The position numbers and the translations under genes were made by a program. DNA of 64,000 bases from positions 62,001 to 126,000 of the forward strand of contig NZ_JAGPOT010000011.1 in the NCBI RefSeq assembly GCF_018224015.1, in the 5' to 3' direction. This document shows positions 1-7,941 of this stretch, one piece after another. This DNA is from Pseudarthrobacter albicanus (GTDB lineage Bacteria > Actinomycetota > Actinomycetes > Actinomycetales > Micrococcaceae). Numbering within the stretch: the stretch's first letter is position 1; every line of letters begins with the position of its first letter. The notes beneath the pieces were generated by a model. It was not told the origin of the DNA. It was given only the letters and a program-made list of their open reading frames with translations, and ran no database searches.

Positions 1-49
1 CGGGCCGGGACGCTGCACGGTCTTCGTCCTCAAGACATCCTAGCCGCTG

Positions 50-784
50 CTAAGGGGTGACGACGGTGCCCAGCTCCTCGCCGAGGATGGCCCGAGTGAC
101 GTTGCCTTCGCCTTCCATCCCGAACACGACCATGGTCAGGTTGTTGTCCTTGCACATGGTCATGGCGGTCTGGTCCATCACGCGGATGTCGCGGCGCAGG
201 GCCTCGTCGTAGCTGAGGTGGTGGAGTTTCTCGGCCGAGGGGTCCTTCTTGGGGTCGGCGGTGTAGACGCCGTCGACGCCGCTCTTGGCCATCAGGACGA
301 CGTCGGCGTGGACCTCCAAGGCCCGCTGGGCCGCCACGGTGTCGGTGGAGAAGTACGGCAGGCCGGCCCCGGCGCCGAAGATGACGACGCGGCCCTTTTC
401 CATGTGGCGGATGGCGCGGCGCGGGATGTAGGCCTCGGCGACCTGGCCCATGGTGATGGCGCTCTGCACGCGGGTTTCCACGCCTGCCTGTTCCAGGAAG
501 TCCTGGAGCGCCAGGCAGTTCATGACGGTGCCGAGCATGCCCATGTAGTCGGCGCGTGAGCGGTCCATGCCGCTCTGGGACAGTTCGGCGCCGCGGAAGA
601 AGTTTCCGCCGCCGACGACGATGGCGACCTCGACGTCGGGGACTGCGGCTGCGATCTGCTTGGCCACGCCGCGGACGGTGTCCGGGTCAACGCCGAGCTT
701 GCCGCCGCCGAAGACCTCGCCGGACAGCTTCAAGAGAATGCGGCGCCGGGTCTTTCCTGGCTGGGCTGAAGTGACGGTTTCCAT
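50..784 (-). CDS. pyrH: UMP kinase (uridylate kinase)
   Basis: Phosphorylates UMP to UDP with ATP, the cytosolic entry step to UTP and CTP. The 244-aa product has the amino-acid-kinase fold: LLKLSGE at residues 17-23, the nucleotide loop VGGGNFFRG at 57-65, [13 protein letters not shown] at 137-149 and the late [12 protein letters not shown] at 171-182. This is bacterial PyrH length plus a short basic N-terminal tail. The start ATG is preceded by GGGAAGG. It lies third in rpsB-tsf-pyrH, the usual bacterial order, but a stem-loop followed by T residues separates it from tsf, so it may also have its own promoter. The next expected gene, frr, would lie beyond the left edge. The family is secure. 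Confidence 0.97.
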   Translation of the reverse strand: METVTSAQPGKTRRRILLKLSGEVFGGGKLGVDPDTVRGVAKQIAAAVPDVEVAIVVGGGNFFRGAELSQSGMDRSRADYMGMLGTVMNCLALQDFLEQAGVETRVQSAITMGQVAEAYIPRRAIRHMEKGRVVIFGAGAGLPYFSTDTVAAQRALEVHADVVLMAKSGVDGVYTADPKKDPSAEKLHHLSYDEALRRDIRVMDQTAMTMCKDNNLTMVVFGMEGEGNVTRAILGEELGTVVTP

Positions 785-845
785 GGTGCCTTCCCGTTGG
801 TGGACTCTGGGCTAGATTATCGTGCTGGGGGGCCGGGGCGTGATT

Positions 846-876
846 CCGCCCGGGCGGACGCATGCCGCCCGGGCGG
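846..876. repeat. Two identical 12-bp perfect palindromes
   Basis: CCGCCCGGGCGG occurs at 846-857 and again at 865-876, seven bases apart, in the pyrH leader region. Each copy is self-complementary, and the two can also pair with each other. The second copy runs into the tandem repeat that starts at 873. This could be an operator pair or an RNA structure in the pyrH 5' leader; function is unknown. Confidence 0.7.
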
Positions 877-942
877 TGCTTGTCTTGCGGTGCTTGTCTT
901 GCGGTGCTTGTCTTGCGGTGCTTGTCTTGCGGTGCTTGTCTG
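873..942. repeat. 14-bp tandem repeat, five units
   Basis: Unit GCGGTGCTTGTCTT is repeated head to tail at 873-886, 887-900, 901-914, 915-928 and 929-942; only the last base of the last copy differs. It lies in the tsf-pyrH gap, about 90-160 nt upstream of the pyrH start. The near-perfect identity suggests recent slippage expansion, so copy number probably varies between strains. No coding role is apparent. Confidence 0.92.
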
Positions 943-993
943 GGCAGTGCTGGTCCAACTGTGCTATCCAGCCGTGGCTGGAGCGGGAGCATG

Positions 994-1028
994 CAAAAGG
1001 GGTGGCCACCACGGTGACCACCCCCTTA
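994..1028 (-). terminator. Stem-loop with T-run between tsf and pyrH
   Basis: Read on the minus strand, a GGGGTGG/CCACCCC stem with inner GGTG/CACC pairs is followed by TTTT. It lies about 40 nt past the tsf stop. It looks like a weak intrinsic terminator or attenuator limiting read-through from rpsB-tsf into pyrH. Confidence 0.7.
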
Positions 1029-1068
1029 GCGTCTGTCTAATGCCTGACTGGTGTCCGGCTGTTCCTGG

Positions 1069-1905
1069 TCAGGAACCGACGCGGAAACGCGCGAAGGCGG
1101 TTCCCTTGACGCCGGCCTCTTCGAGGACCTGTGCGACGGACTTCTTGGCGTCCTTGGCGAACGACTGGTCGAGGAGGACCTCGCCCTTGTAGAAGCCCGT
1201 GACACGGCCTTCCACGATCTTGGTCATTGCCGCCTCGGGCTTGCCTTCAGCCTTGGCGGTTTCGCCTGCGATGCGGCGCTCGGACTCGACGAGCTCGGCC
1301 GGAACATCCTCGCGGGAGAGGTAGTTCGGTGACATCGCGGCGATGTGGACGGCGACGTCGTGGGCTGCCGTAGCGGCCCCTTCGCCTTCGCCGTCAACGG
1401 CGAACAGCACGCCGACCTGTGCCGGGAGGTCCTTGGAGGTCTTGTGCAGGTAAGCGTCGACCGTGGCGCCCTCGATGCGGGAGATCCGGCGGACAACAAC
1501 CTTCTCGCCCAGGACGGCGCCCTCTTCGACGACAACCTCGGACAGCGGCTTGCCGTCGACCTCGGTGGCCAGCAGGGTCTCGAGGTCGGCAGCGCCGGAC
1601 TCGACAGCAACGGCCAGGACCTTGTCGGCGAGCTGGATGAACTTGTCAGCCTTCGCGACGAAGTCGGTCTCGCAGTTGACTTCGATCATCACGCCGACGC
1701 CGCCGTCGACCTTGGCCGCAACCAGGCCTTCCGCGGTGGAGCGGCCTTCGCGCTTGGTAGCGCCCTTCAGGCCTTTGATGCGGATGATTTCGATGGCCTT
1801 CTCGGCGTCGCCGTTGGCTTCGTCAAGAGCCTTCTTGACATCCATCATGCCGGCGCCGGTGCGCTCGCGCAGAGCCTTGATATCAGCGGCAGTGTAGTTC
1901 GCCAT
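1069..1905 (-). CDS. tsf: Translation elongation factor Ts
   Basis: Guanine-nucleotide exchange factor that recycles EF-Tu-GDP to EF-Tu-GTP. The 278-aa protein opens with the UBA-like N domain carrying RTGAGMMDVKKAL (15-27) and has the EF-Tu-contacting TDFVAK motif at 80-85, followed by the core and dimerisation regions of normal length. GAGGGG lies just upstream of the ATG. It follows rpsB by 137 nt, a gap that contains a strong stem-loop, and is probably transcribed from the rpsB promoter. Confidence 0.98.
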   Translation of the reverse strand: MANYTAADIKALRERTGAGMMDVKKALDEANGDAEKAIEIIRIKGLKGATKREGRSTAEGLVAAKVDGGVGVMIEVNCETDFVAKADKFIQLADKVLAVAVESGAADLETLLATEVDGKPLSEVVVEEGAVLGEKVVVRRISRIEGATVDAYLHKTSKDLPAQVGVLFAVDGEGEGAATAAHDVAVHIAAMSPNYLSREDVPAELVESERRIAGETAKAEGKPEAAMTKIVEGRVTGFYKGEVLLDQSFAKDAKKSVAQVLEEAGVKGTAFARFRVGS

Positions 1906-1946
1906 GTGAACCCCTCTGTCTAGAAATTTTATGTGGTGTACGGACC

Positions 1947-1985
1947 GACAGGACGGCTGCCCACCGAGTGAGCGGCCATCCTGTC
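1947..1985 (-). other. Intergenic stem-loop between rpsB and tsf
   Basis: An 11-bp stem (1947-1957 with 1975-1985, one G-T pair) closes a 17-nt loop in the rpsB-tsf gap. On the minus strand no T-run follows directly. It could be a processing site, an mRNA stabiliser or an attenuator tuning tsf against rpsB. Confidence 0.55.
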
Positions 1986-2042
1986 AGTACCCCCTGCACC
2001 GCGGACGGCATGTGGGGGAGATCCGGATTTACTTGTGCTTAG

Positions 2043-2981
2043 TTACTTGGCTTCGCCACTGGCGTCGTCAGCAACTTCGGTTGCCTCGGCAGCTGCCGGG
2101 GCTTCCTCTGCAGCAGCAGCGGGTGCTTCCTCGGCGGGAGCTTCGGGAGCAGCAGTGGCGTCAGCCGCAGCGGGTGCCTCTTCAGCGGCGGCGGGAGCAA
2201 CAGCCGCTTCGGTCTTGCCGCCTTCGAGGAGCTCGCGCTCCCACTCGGCCATCGGCTCTTCCGGAACTTCCGTGGTCCCGGTGGCGCGGTTGTGGCGGGC
2301 GATGAGGCCCTCGGCAACGGCGTCGGCAACAACGCGGGTCAGCAGGTTGACGGAGCGGATGGCGTCGTCGTTTCCCGGGATCGGGAAGTCGACTTCGTCC
2401 GGATCGCAGTTGGTGTCGAGGATGGCAACAACCGGGATGTTCAGCTTCTTGGCTTCGTCGACAGCAAGGTGTTCCTTCTTGGTGTCAACGATCCACAGGG
2501 CGGAGGGCGCCTTCGTGAGGTTGCGGATACCACCGAGGTTGGTGGCCAGCTTGGTGAGTTCGCGGCGAAGGAGCAGCAGTTCCTTCTTGGTGTAAGCGGA
2601 GCCGGCGACGTCGTCGAAGTCGATCTCTTCGAGTTCCTTCATGCGCTGGATCCGCTTGGAGACCGTCTGGAAGTTGGTCAGCATGCCGCCGAGCCAACGC
2701 TGGTTGACGTACGGCTGGCCAACACGGGTGGCCTGCTCGGCGATTGATTCCTGGGCCTGCTTCTTGGTGCCGACGAAGAGCACGGTGCCGCCGTGTGCAA
2801 CGGTGGCCTTCACGAACTCGTAGGCGCGGTCGATGTAGGACAGCGACTGCTGCAGGTCAATGATGTAGATACCGTTGCGCTCCGTGAAGATGAATCGCTT
2901 CATCTTCGGGTTCCAACGGCGGGTCTGGTGTCCAAAGTGGACGCCGCTGTCAAGCAGCTGGCGCATAGTTACGACGGGCAT
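2043..2981 (-). CDS. rpsB: 30S ribosomal protein S2
   Basis: Small-subunit ribosomal protein needed for S1 binding and initiation. The N-terminus has the diagnostic [19 protein letters not shown] (5-23), and the S2 core runs to about residue 245. The protein is 312 aa against about 240-260 usual. The extra C-terminus (about 255-312) is almost entirely Ala, Glu and Pro, an acidic low-complexity tail common in Micrococcaceae S2 proteins. GGAAGGAG lies 7 nt before the ATG. It is the first gene of rpsB-tsf-pyrH and is divergent from an M23-type envelope gene, an order also conserved in mycobacteria. Confidence 0.98.
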   Translation of the reverse strand: MPVVTMRQLLDSGVHFGHQTRRWNPKMKRFIFTERNGIYIIDLQQSLSYIDRAYEFVKATVAHGGTVLFVGTKKQAQESIAEQATRVGQPYVNQRWLGGMLTNFQTVSKRIQRMKELEEIDFDDVAGSAYTKKELLLLRRELTKLATNLGGIRNLTKAPSALWIVDTKKEHLAVDEAKKLNIPVVAILDTNCDPDEVDFPIPGNDDAIRSVNLLTRVVADAVAEGLIARHNRATGTTEVPEEPMAEWERELLEGGKTEAAVAPAAAEEAPAAADATAAPEAPAEEAPAAAAEEAPAAAEATEVADDASGEAK

Positions 2982-3438
2982 GCCGGCGCTCCTTCCGGCA
3001 GGTCATTCATGAGAGAGCCCTCAGGCTGTCTTACCCTGCCAATAGTTGACGGTTGTTCAGCAACACCCAGGCGGGCGCTGCTCCTGGCATCCACTGCACT
3101 CCCCATCCGGACCCAGGAGGTCCGGACCGCAGGAAGCGCAGTCCTCCGCACAGTGAAGAGTTGAAGCTTCGAATGAGGAGGGCTGGATACGCGTAGTCAG
3201 CCGCTGCTCCCCCGCACCTCTGAATGAGACGTACCGGCTTGGACAATCTGAATTGAACCTGGATTGAACCTGGATTGAACCTGGATTGAACAAGCATGAG
3301 GGCACAGCAAACTGCTCCATCTAGTGTACTACAGGGGGCCCGCCCGCCGGACCGCTTTCGGCAGGCTCCGGGGTGCCCTTTTCCACATGGCGCGTGCCGC
3401 TGCTTCCGCCGGCAGGCGGCGGGCGGCAGGCTGGCCGG
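2982..3438. other. Divergent intergenic region upstream of rpsB
   Basis: This 457-nt gap holds the rpsB leader on one side and the M23 gene upstream region on the other. The GC content is lower than in the flanking genes. It contains an 11-bp tandem repeat (3252-3291). I could not fix promoter boxes with confidence and see no credible small gene. Confidence 0.6.
3252..3291. repeat. 11-bp tandem repeat, 3.6 units
   Basis: ATTGAACCTGG is repeated exactly at 3252-3262, 3263-3273 and 3274-3284, with a partial fourth copy to 3291. It lies between rpsB and the M23 gene. The 11-bp period is close to one helical turn, so it could present aligned protein-binding sites; function is unknown. Confidence 0.88.
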
Positions 3439-3975
3439 ATGAAGATCCCGGCGCTCCTCGCGGTCCTGTTCCTGGCCCTATCCCCCGTCGCGGCAGGCGC
3501 GGCCGGACCGGCGGGGGCAGCTGTGCCGGCACGGGCGGCAGTTCCCGCCGCGGCGGCATGGAGCTGGCCGCTGGATCCGCGCCCCGCCGTGCTGCGCACT
3601 TTCGATCCACCGCCCAAACCGTGGCTGAGCGGCCACCGGGGCGTGGACCTTCGGGCAGCGCACGACGGCGCCCCCGTCACCTCGCCGGCGGCCGGCACCG
3701 TGAGCTTCGTGGGCGTCGTCGTTGACCGGCCGGTCATCACCATCGATCACGGCAACGGGCTGAGGAGCAGTTTCGAACCCGTCCAGAGCGGACTCCTTCC
3801 CGGCGCGGCCGTCGCGAAGGGCGACATCCTGGGGTCGTCGCGCCCCGGACACTGCGGCCCGATTCCCTGCATCCACTGGGGTGTGCGCCGCGGCGGGGAG
3901 TACCTCAACCCGCTGGCGTTCGTGATGGACCTGCGGCCTTCCGTGCTGCTCCCCCTCGAGCCCGGACCGGGCTGA
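3439..3975 (+). CDS. Secreted M23-family (LytM-like) peptidase domain protein
   Basis: Predicted exported cell-wall protein of 178 aa. A signal peptide (KIPALLAVLFLALSPVAAGA, residues 2-21) precedes an Ala-rich linker and an M23 domain with SGHRGVDLR (65-72: H66, D70), ITIDHGNGL (100-108) and the terminal CIHWGVRRGGEYLNP. M23 enzymes normally use HxxxD and HxH to bind zinc. Here the last motif reads C144-I-H146, so a Cys replaces the first His. Hydrolytic activity is therefore uncertain; it may be degenerate or an amidase-activator type. The start at MKIP is chosen because the signal peptide begins there; an upstream ATG at 3373 is possible. It is divergent from rpsB. Confidence 0.85.
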   Translation: MKIPALLAVLFLALSPVAAGAAGPAGAAVPARAAVPAAAAWSWPLDPRPAVLRTFDPPPKPWLSGHRGVDLRAAHDGAPVTSPAAGTVSFVGVVVDRPVITIDHGNGLRSSFEPVQSGLLPGAAVAKGDILGSSRPGHCGPIPCIHWGVRRGGEYLNPLAFVMDLRPSVLLPLEPGPG

Positions 3976-4042
3976 CAGCGCACCCCCGCAGGCTGGCGCC
4001 TGGGCCTGCGGGCCCCGCCCCCGGAGCGCGGACAGCGGCCCG

Positions 4043-5233
4043 TCAGACGATGGCGGAGATGCCCGTGATGGCCCGTCCGGTGACGAGGGTGTTGATCTCG
4101 TGCGTGCCCTCATAGGAGTAGATGGCTTCCGCGTCGGCGAAGACCTTGGCCATCTCGTAGTCCGTCACGATCCCGTTGCCGCCGAGGATGCCGCGGCCCA
4201 GGGCCACGCTCTCCCGCATCCGGGCGGTGGTGAAGGCCTTGGCCAGGGCGGACTGCTCGTCCCTGGCCTGGCCGGCGTCCTCCAGCTGGGACAGGCGCAC
4301 CATCATGCCCATGGAGCTGACGGCGTTGCCGAGGATCTGCACCAGCTGGTGCTGGACCAGCTGGAAGGAGGCGATGGGGCGTCCGAACTGGCTGCGCTCC
4401 ACGGCGTAGCGGCGGGCGACGTCGAACGCGGCGAGCTGCTGGCCCACGGCCTGCCAGGCGACCGCGAGCCGGGTGACCTTGAGGACCTTGTTGGTGTCCC
4501 GGAAGCTGTTGGCATGGGCGAGCTTGAAGAAGTCCGGCACCACGACGTTTTCCAGCCTGATGTCCGCGTTCTGCACGGTGCGCAGCGAGATCTTGTTCCC
4601 GATCTTCGTGGCGCTGTACCCCTCGGTCCTGGTGTCCACGAGAAAGCCCTTGACCTGGTTGTCGGCCAGGTCCCGGGCGTAGATGACCACCCAGTCGGAG
4701 AAGGTGGCGTTGCCGATCCAGCGCTTGGCGCCGTTGAGGATCCAGTCGCCGCCCTCACGGCGCGCGGTGGTCCGGGTTCCGCCCGCGACATCGGAGCCGC
4801 CGAGGGGTTCGGTCAGGCCGAAGGCGCCGATCTTCTTCAGCGAGTAGATGTCCGGCAGCCAGGCATCCTGCTGCTCCTGGGAGGCGAGGGCCTCGATCGA
4901 GCCCGTGAAGAGTCCGTCGTGGACACCCATGAAGGTGGCGATCGAGGTGTCCGCGCGGGTTGCTTCGGCGTGCAGGATTCCGGCGAAGAGGTTGGAGTAG
5001 CCCTGCCTCCTGACCGGGCTGACCAGATCGATCTCGGCCAGCTTCGGGATGAGCTCCATCGGGAATTCCCCGCGGTTCCAGCAGTCGACGGCGATCGGCT
5101 TGACCTCGCGGGCCAGGAACTCCCGGACTTCCGCCAGACGGTCCTGCTCCTTGCCGCTGAGCAGCTGCTCGAAGGCGAAGAAGTCGCCATCGGCGTACGG
5201 GAGGTTGTTGATGTCGGTTTCAGCTTTGGACAT
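4043..5233 (-). CDS. Acyl-CoA dehydrogenase, glutaryl-CoA-dehydrogenase-like clade
   Basis: FAD enzyme that oxidises an acyl-CoA to the 2-enoyl-CoA. The 396-aa protein has the N-terminal helical domain, FGLTEPLGGSDVAGG in the middle beta-domain and the C-terminal SYEGTHEINTLVTGR with the catalytic-base Glu at about 375, as in glutaryl-CoA dehydrogenases and plant ACX4-type oxidases. In my alignment, the Arg that holds the glutarate carboxylate is replaced by Ala (TSIATFMGVH region), so a straight- or branched-chain monocarboxylic substrate is likelier. It is monocistronic, with a perfect palindrome (5295-5310) upstream suggesting TetR-type repression. Confidence 0.9.
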   Translation of the reverse strand: MSKAETDINNLPYADGDFFAFEQLLSGKEQDRLAEVREFLAREVKPIAVDCWNRGEFPMELIPKLAEIDLVSPVRRQGYSNLFAGILHAEATRADTSIATFMGVHDGLFTGSIEALASQEQQDAWLPDIYSLKKIGAFGLTEPLGGSDVAGGTRTTARREGGDWILNGAKRWIGNATFSDWVVIYARDLADNQVKGFLVDTRTEGYSATKIGNKISLRTVQNADIRLENVVVPDFFKLAHANSFRDTNKVLKVTRLAVAWQAVGQQLAAFDVARRYAVERSQFGRPIASFQLVQHQLVQILGNAVSSMGMMVRLSQLEDAGQARDEQSALAKAFTTARMRESVALGRGILGGNGIVTDYEMAKVFADAEAIYSYEGTHEINTLVTGRAITGISAIV

Positions 5234-5270
5234 GGGATTCCTTCACTCGTGATCAGCGGCGACCAAAAGG

Positions 5271-5310
5271 ACGCCGGCTTCGCGCCGGCGTGATGTTACT
5301 GATCAGTAAC
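5271..5310 (-). promoter_or_regulatory. Palindromic operator and hairpin upstream of the acyl-CoA dehydrogenase
   Basis: GTTACTGATCAGTAAC (5295-5310) is a perfect 16-bp palindrome about 60-75 nt before the start codon, the size and form of TetR-family operators that control acyl-CoA genes. Just downstream in transcript direction, ACGCCGGC/GCCGGCGT (5271-5291) forms an 8-bp hairpin. No TetR gene is adjacent, so the regulator would act in trans. Confidence 0.6.
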
Positions 5311-5414
5311 TTACCGCAGGGTGCTGCGCCCCGCAAGTAATGCCTGGCCGGTGAAGAGACGGGAAGGCACGCAGCAGCAGCTGATCGGGGCGGGAGGGGA
5401 CGGGCAGACAGAAG

Positions 5415-5484
5415 GAGCCGGGCCGACGTCGGACATCGGCCACGGCTCCCGTGGCTGCGGGTCCCGGATCGGGACGTGCCGCAG
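5415..5484 (-). terminator. Tandem hairpins downstream of the CAU tRNA gene
   Basis: Directly after the tRNA 3' end on the minus strand come TTTTT, a stem at 5455-5484 (CTGCGG/CCGCAG outer pairs) and a 12-bp stem at 5415-5448 (GAGCCGGGCCGA with TCGGCC-A-CGGCTC). These probably end the tRNA transcript before the acyl-CoA dehydrogenase promoter. The U-tract precedes rather than follows the stems, so the exact stop point is uncertain. Confidence 0.5.
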
Positions 5485-5491
5485 AAAAAGG

Positions 5492-5565
5492 TAGGGCTAC
5501 TCGGACTTGAACCGAGGACCTTAGGATTATGAGTCCCGCGCTCTAACCAGCTGAGCTATAGCCCC
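5492..5565 (-). tRNA. tRNA with CAU anticodon (Ile2 or elongator Met)
   Basis: A 74-nt cloverleaf: acceptor GGGGCTA/TAGCCCT (one G-U), D-arm GCTC/GAGC, anticodon loop CTCATAA, T-arm CTCGG/CCGAG and discriminator A. CCA is not encoded. The body (GGGGCTATAGCTCAG) resembles actinobacterial tRNA-Ile, favouring lysidine-modified Ile2 reading AUA, but an elongator Met cannot be excluded. The first anticodon-stem pair is C-A. Confidence 0.9.
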
Positions 5566-5726
5566 CCGCGCCCGGAAACCGTTGCGGCCCGTGCGGGGCC
5601 GGACTGCTTCCGGGCAAAAACACTCTAACAATAGTAGTCGTCCATGACGTGCAAGCGGCCGTGCCCCGCGGCTTTACCACGCAGCCTTTACCGCGCGGCT
5701 TGCTACGCAGCCTTGCTGGGCAGGGG

Positions 5727-6923
5727 TCAGACGACGAGGTCGTCGTAGCTGGCGCCGCGGTAGATATCCTCGAAGGTCTGCAGGGTGCGTTCGAGGCTGT
5801 GGCTCTCCACGATGCCCCGGCTTCCCTTGCCCATGGCCTCGAGTTCGCCGGCCGGAAGGGTGAGCACCCGGACCATTTTGGCGGCCAGGTCGTCGCTGTC
5901 GTTGGGGGTGAACAGATAGCCGTTCTCGCCGTCGCGCACCAGATGCGGCAGTGCCATGGCGTCCGCCAGCAGCACCGGCGTGGAGGCGGACATCGCCTCC
6001 AGGGTGACCAGTGACTGGAGTTCGGCCGTGCCGGGCATGCAGAACAGGTCGGCCGCGAGGTAGGCCCTGCGGAGCTCGGCGTCGCTGGCCAGGCCCAGGA
6101 ACTTGATCCGGTCCTGCAGGCCGAGCCGGGCAACCCGCGCCTCGAGGGCAGGCCGGACTTCGCCGCCGCCGATGATCTCGAGGTGGATGTCCAGGTCCGC
6201 GGGGGTCTTGGAGACGGCGTCGATCAGCACGTCGACGTGTTTTTCCTCGGCGAGCCGGCCGACGAACAGCACGGTGGGGCTGGCGTGCCGCTCAACCGTC
6301 TCGCCGGGCCTGGGCTCGTAGGCCGCGGCGTCGATGCCGTTGGAGAGGGGAAGGACCTTTCGCAGGAAGGCGTGCTGGTGCATGGCCTTGGCGGCCAGCG
6401 GCGTGGGGGTGGTCACGACGTCGGCCTGGCCCATGACCTTGCCCATGTCCTTCCAGGAAATGCGGCCCACGATGTCCTTGAACCACTGCGGGAAGGGCAG
6501 GAAGGGGTTCAGGTTCTCCGGCATGAAGTGGTTGGTGGCGACCACCCTGATGCCGCGTTTCACGGCCTCGTACAGGACGTGCTCGCCGATCATGTAGTGG
6601 CTCTGGATGTGCACCACGTCCGGCCGCACCCGGTCGAAGAGCAAGCTGATTTCCTTCTTGATCTCCCACGGAAAAGTGACCCGGAAGTATTCGTGCGTCG
6701 GCACTGAGTGGGAGCGGATCCGGTGCACCGTGGCTTCGTCGCGGAACTCGCTGAAGCTCGGGCCCTTGCTCGGACGGCAGGCCAGGACGTGCACGTCGTG
6801 TCCGCGGGCGGTCATTCCCCCGGCGAGCCGGTAGCCGAACATGGCGGCGCCGTTGAGGTGGGGCGGGTACGTGTCCGCGGCAATCAGGATCGTCAGCGGT
6901 TTCTGGTTGTCAGGCATGGTCAC
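5727..6923 (-). CDS. GT4-family glycosyltransferase
   Basis: Predicted cytosolic or membrane-associated retaining glycosyltransferase of the GT-B fold, 398 aa. The N-terminal Rossmann domain carries the acceptor loop YPPHLNGAAMFGYRLA (about 19-34). The C-terminal domain has LSNGID, VLFVGRLAEEKHVDVLIDA and the EX7E-type region PGTAELQSLVTLEAMSAS. The acceptor is unknown; related actinobacterial enzymes transfer mannose or glucose to lipids or small thiols. The start is a GTG, with AGGAG 8 nt before; an in-frame ATG lies two codons later. It stands alone between the tRNA and a transporter gene. Confidence 0.85.
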   Translation of the reverse strand: MTMPDNQKPLTILIAADTYPPHLNGAAMFGYRLAGGMTARGHDVHVLACRPSKGPSFSEFRDEATVHRIRSHSVPTHEYFRVTFPWEIKKEISLLFDRVRPDVVHIQSHYMIGEHVLYEAVKRGIRVVATNHFMPENLNPFLPFPQWFKDIVGRISWKDMGKVMGQADVVTTPTPLAAKAMHQHAFLRKVLPLSNGIDAAAYEPRPGETVERHASPTVLFVGRLAEEKHVDVLIDAVSKTPADLDIHLEIIGGGEVRPALEARVARLGLQDRIKFLGLASDAELRRAYLAADLFCMPGTAELQSLVTLEAMSASTPVLLADAMALPHLVRDGENGYLFTPNDSDDLAAKMVRVLTLPAGELEAMGKGSRGIVESHSLERTLQTFEDIYRGASYDDLVV

Positions 6924-7035
6924 GTGGGAAGCTCCTGGTAGTCACGATGCGGGCAGCTGGGTCTCTGGTCGCCTGCCGGCCGTCGGCGCAAGGCGCCGGG
7001 CCTGCTGCTGTACTGCTGAAGTCTGAACAGATGCC

Positions 7036-7941
7036 CTAGGTCACCCGGCCCGCGGCCTTCCGGGCGTCCTTCTTTCGCTTGATGACCTCGGGGTGGTGTC
7101 TGGAAAGGGCTATCACTCCCACGATAGCAAGGGTTGCGGCCGTCCCCATCGCAACCGCCGTCACGGCGTGGACGTCGGGACGCAGTTCGCCGAGGATCGT
7201 GATGCCGATCGCGATGCCCACGATCGGGTCAATCACGGTCAGCCCGGCAATCACCAGGTCCGGAGGGCCGCCGGAGTAGGCGCTCTGGACGAACCACGAT
7301 CCGAGTCCGCCCGCGGCCGCGATGGCGACCACCGAATACCACTGAACGTTCAGCAGGCCCAGCCCGTTCGGATCCAGCAGGTGCTTGCCGATAATGCGGG
7401 TCAGGACGGCCACGAAGCCGAACAGCACACCCGCGCCGAGGATGTAGATGAAGGCACTCACGCGGTGCTTGAAGAGCACGGCGAGCGTGCCGAAGAGGCC
7501 GACGGCAAGGGCCAGCAGGAGCACAACGGTCAGCTCGTCCGAGTAGCTGACGTGACGGTTTTCCTGCGTCGCGGTGATGGCCAGCACCACGAACAGCGCG
7601 GATCCGGTGACGCAGGCGGAGATGGCCACGACCGTGGCCCGGTTGATGCTCAGCCCCTGGTCCTTGGCGTTGACGATTGTGGTGATGACGAGCGCGATCG
7701 CCCCGATCGGCTGGACCACGGTGAGCGGCGCCGTGACCAGCGCGACGGCGTTCATCGCCATCCCGGCCGCCAGCAGCAGCAGCCCCAGGACCCAGCGGGG
7801 GTTGCGGACCAGCCGCAGCAGGCCGTGGCTGCTGAGCGCCAGCCCGCCGGTGTCGGCCTTGACGGCGCTGCCCTGGCGCTGGGCTCCGATGGCCAGGAAA
7901 AAGGCGCCAAGGACCGCCAGCAGTACCGCAAGCCAGACCAT
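7036..7941 (-). CDS. DMT-superfamily (EamA/NIPA-like) membrane transporter
   Basis: A 301-aa inner-membrane protein with about nine or ten hydrophobic helices in two homologous halves, including WVLGLLLLAAGMAMNAVALV and the C-terminal IAGLTVIDPIVGIAIGITI. It ends in a basic tail (KRKKDARKAAGR). The fold matches drug/metabolite transporters; the substrate is unknown. Its ATG overlaps the TGA of the upstream phosphatidyltransferase gene by one base (TGATG), so the two are translationally coupled and may be linked to membrane lipid or envelope function. Confidence 0.82.
   Translation of the reverse strand: MVWLAVLLAVLGAFFLAIGAQRQGSAVKADTGGLALSSHGLLRLVRNPRWVLGLLLLAAGMAMNAVALVTAPLTVVQPIGAIALVITTIVNAKDQGLSINRATVVAISACVTGSALFVVLAITATQENRHVSYSDELTVVLLLALAVGLFGTLAVLFKHRVSAFIYILGAGVLFGFVAVLTRIIGKHLLDPNGLGLLNVQWYSVVAIAAAGGLGSWFVQSAYSGGPPDLVIAGLTVIDPIVGIAIGITILGELRPDVHAVTAVAMGTAATLAIVGVIALSRHHPEVIKRKKDARKAAGRVT

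Noticed and set aside
873-942. Possible CRISPR array
   Set aside because: The units are 14 bp with no spacers between them; this is a simple tandem repeat. No cas genes are present.
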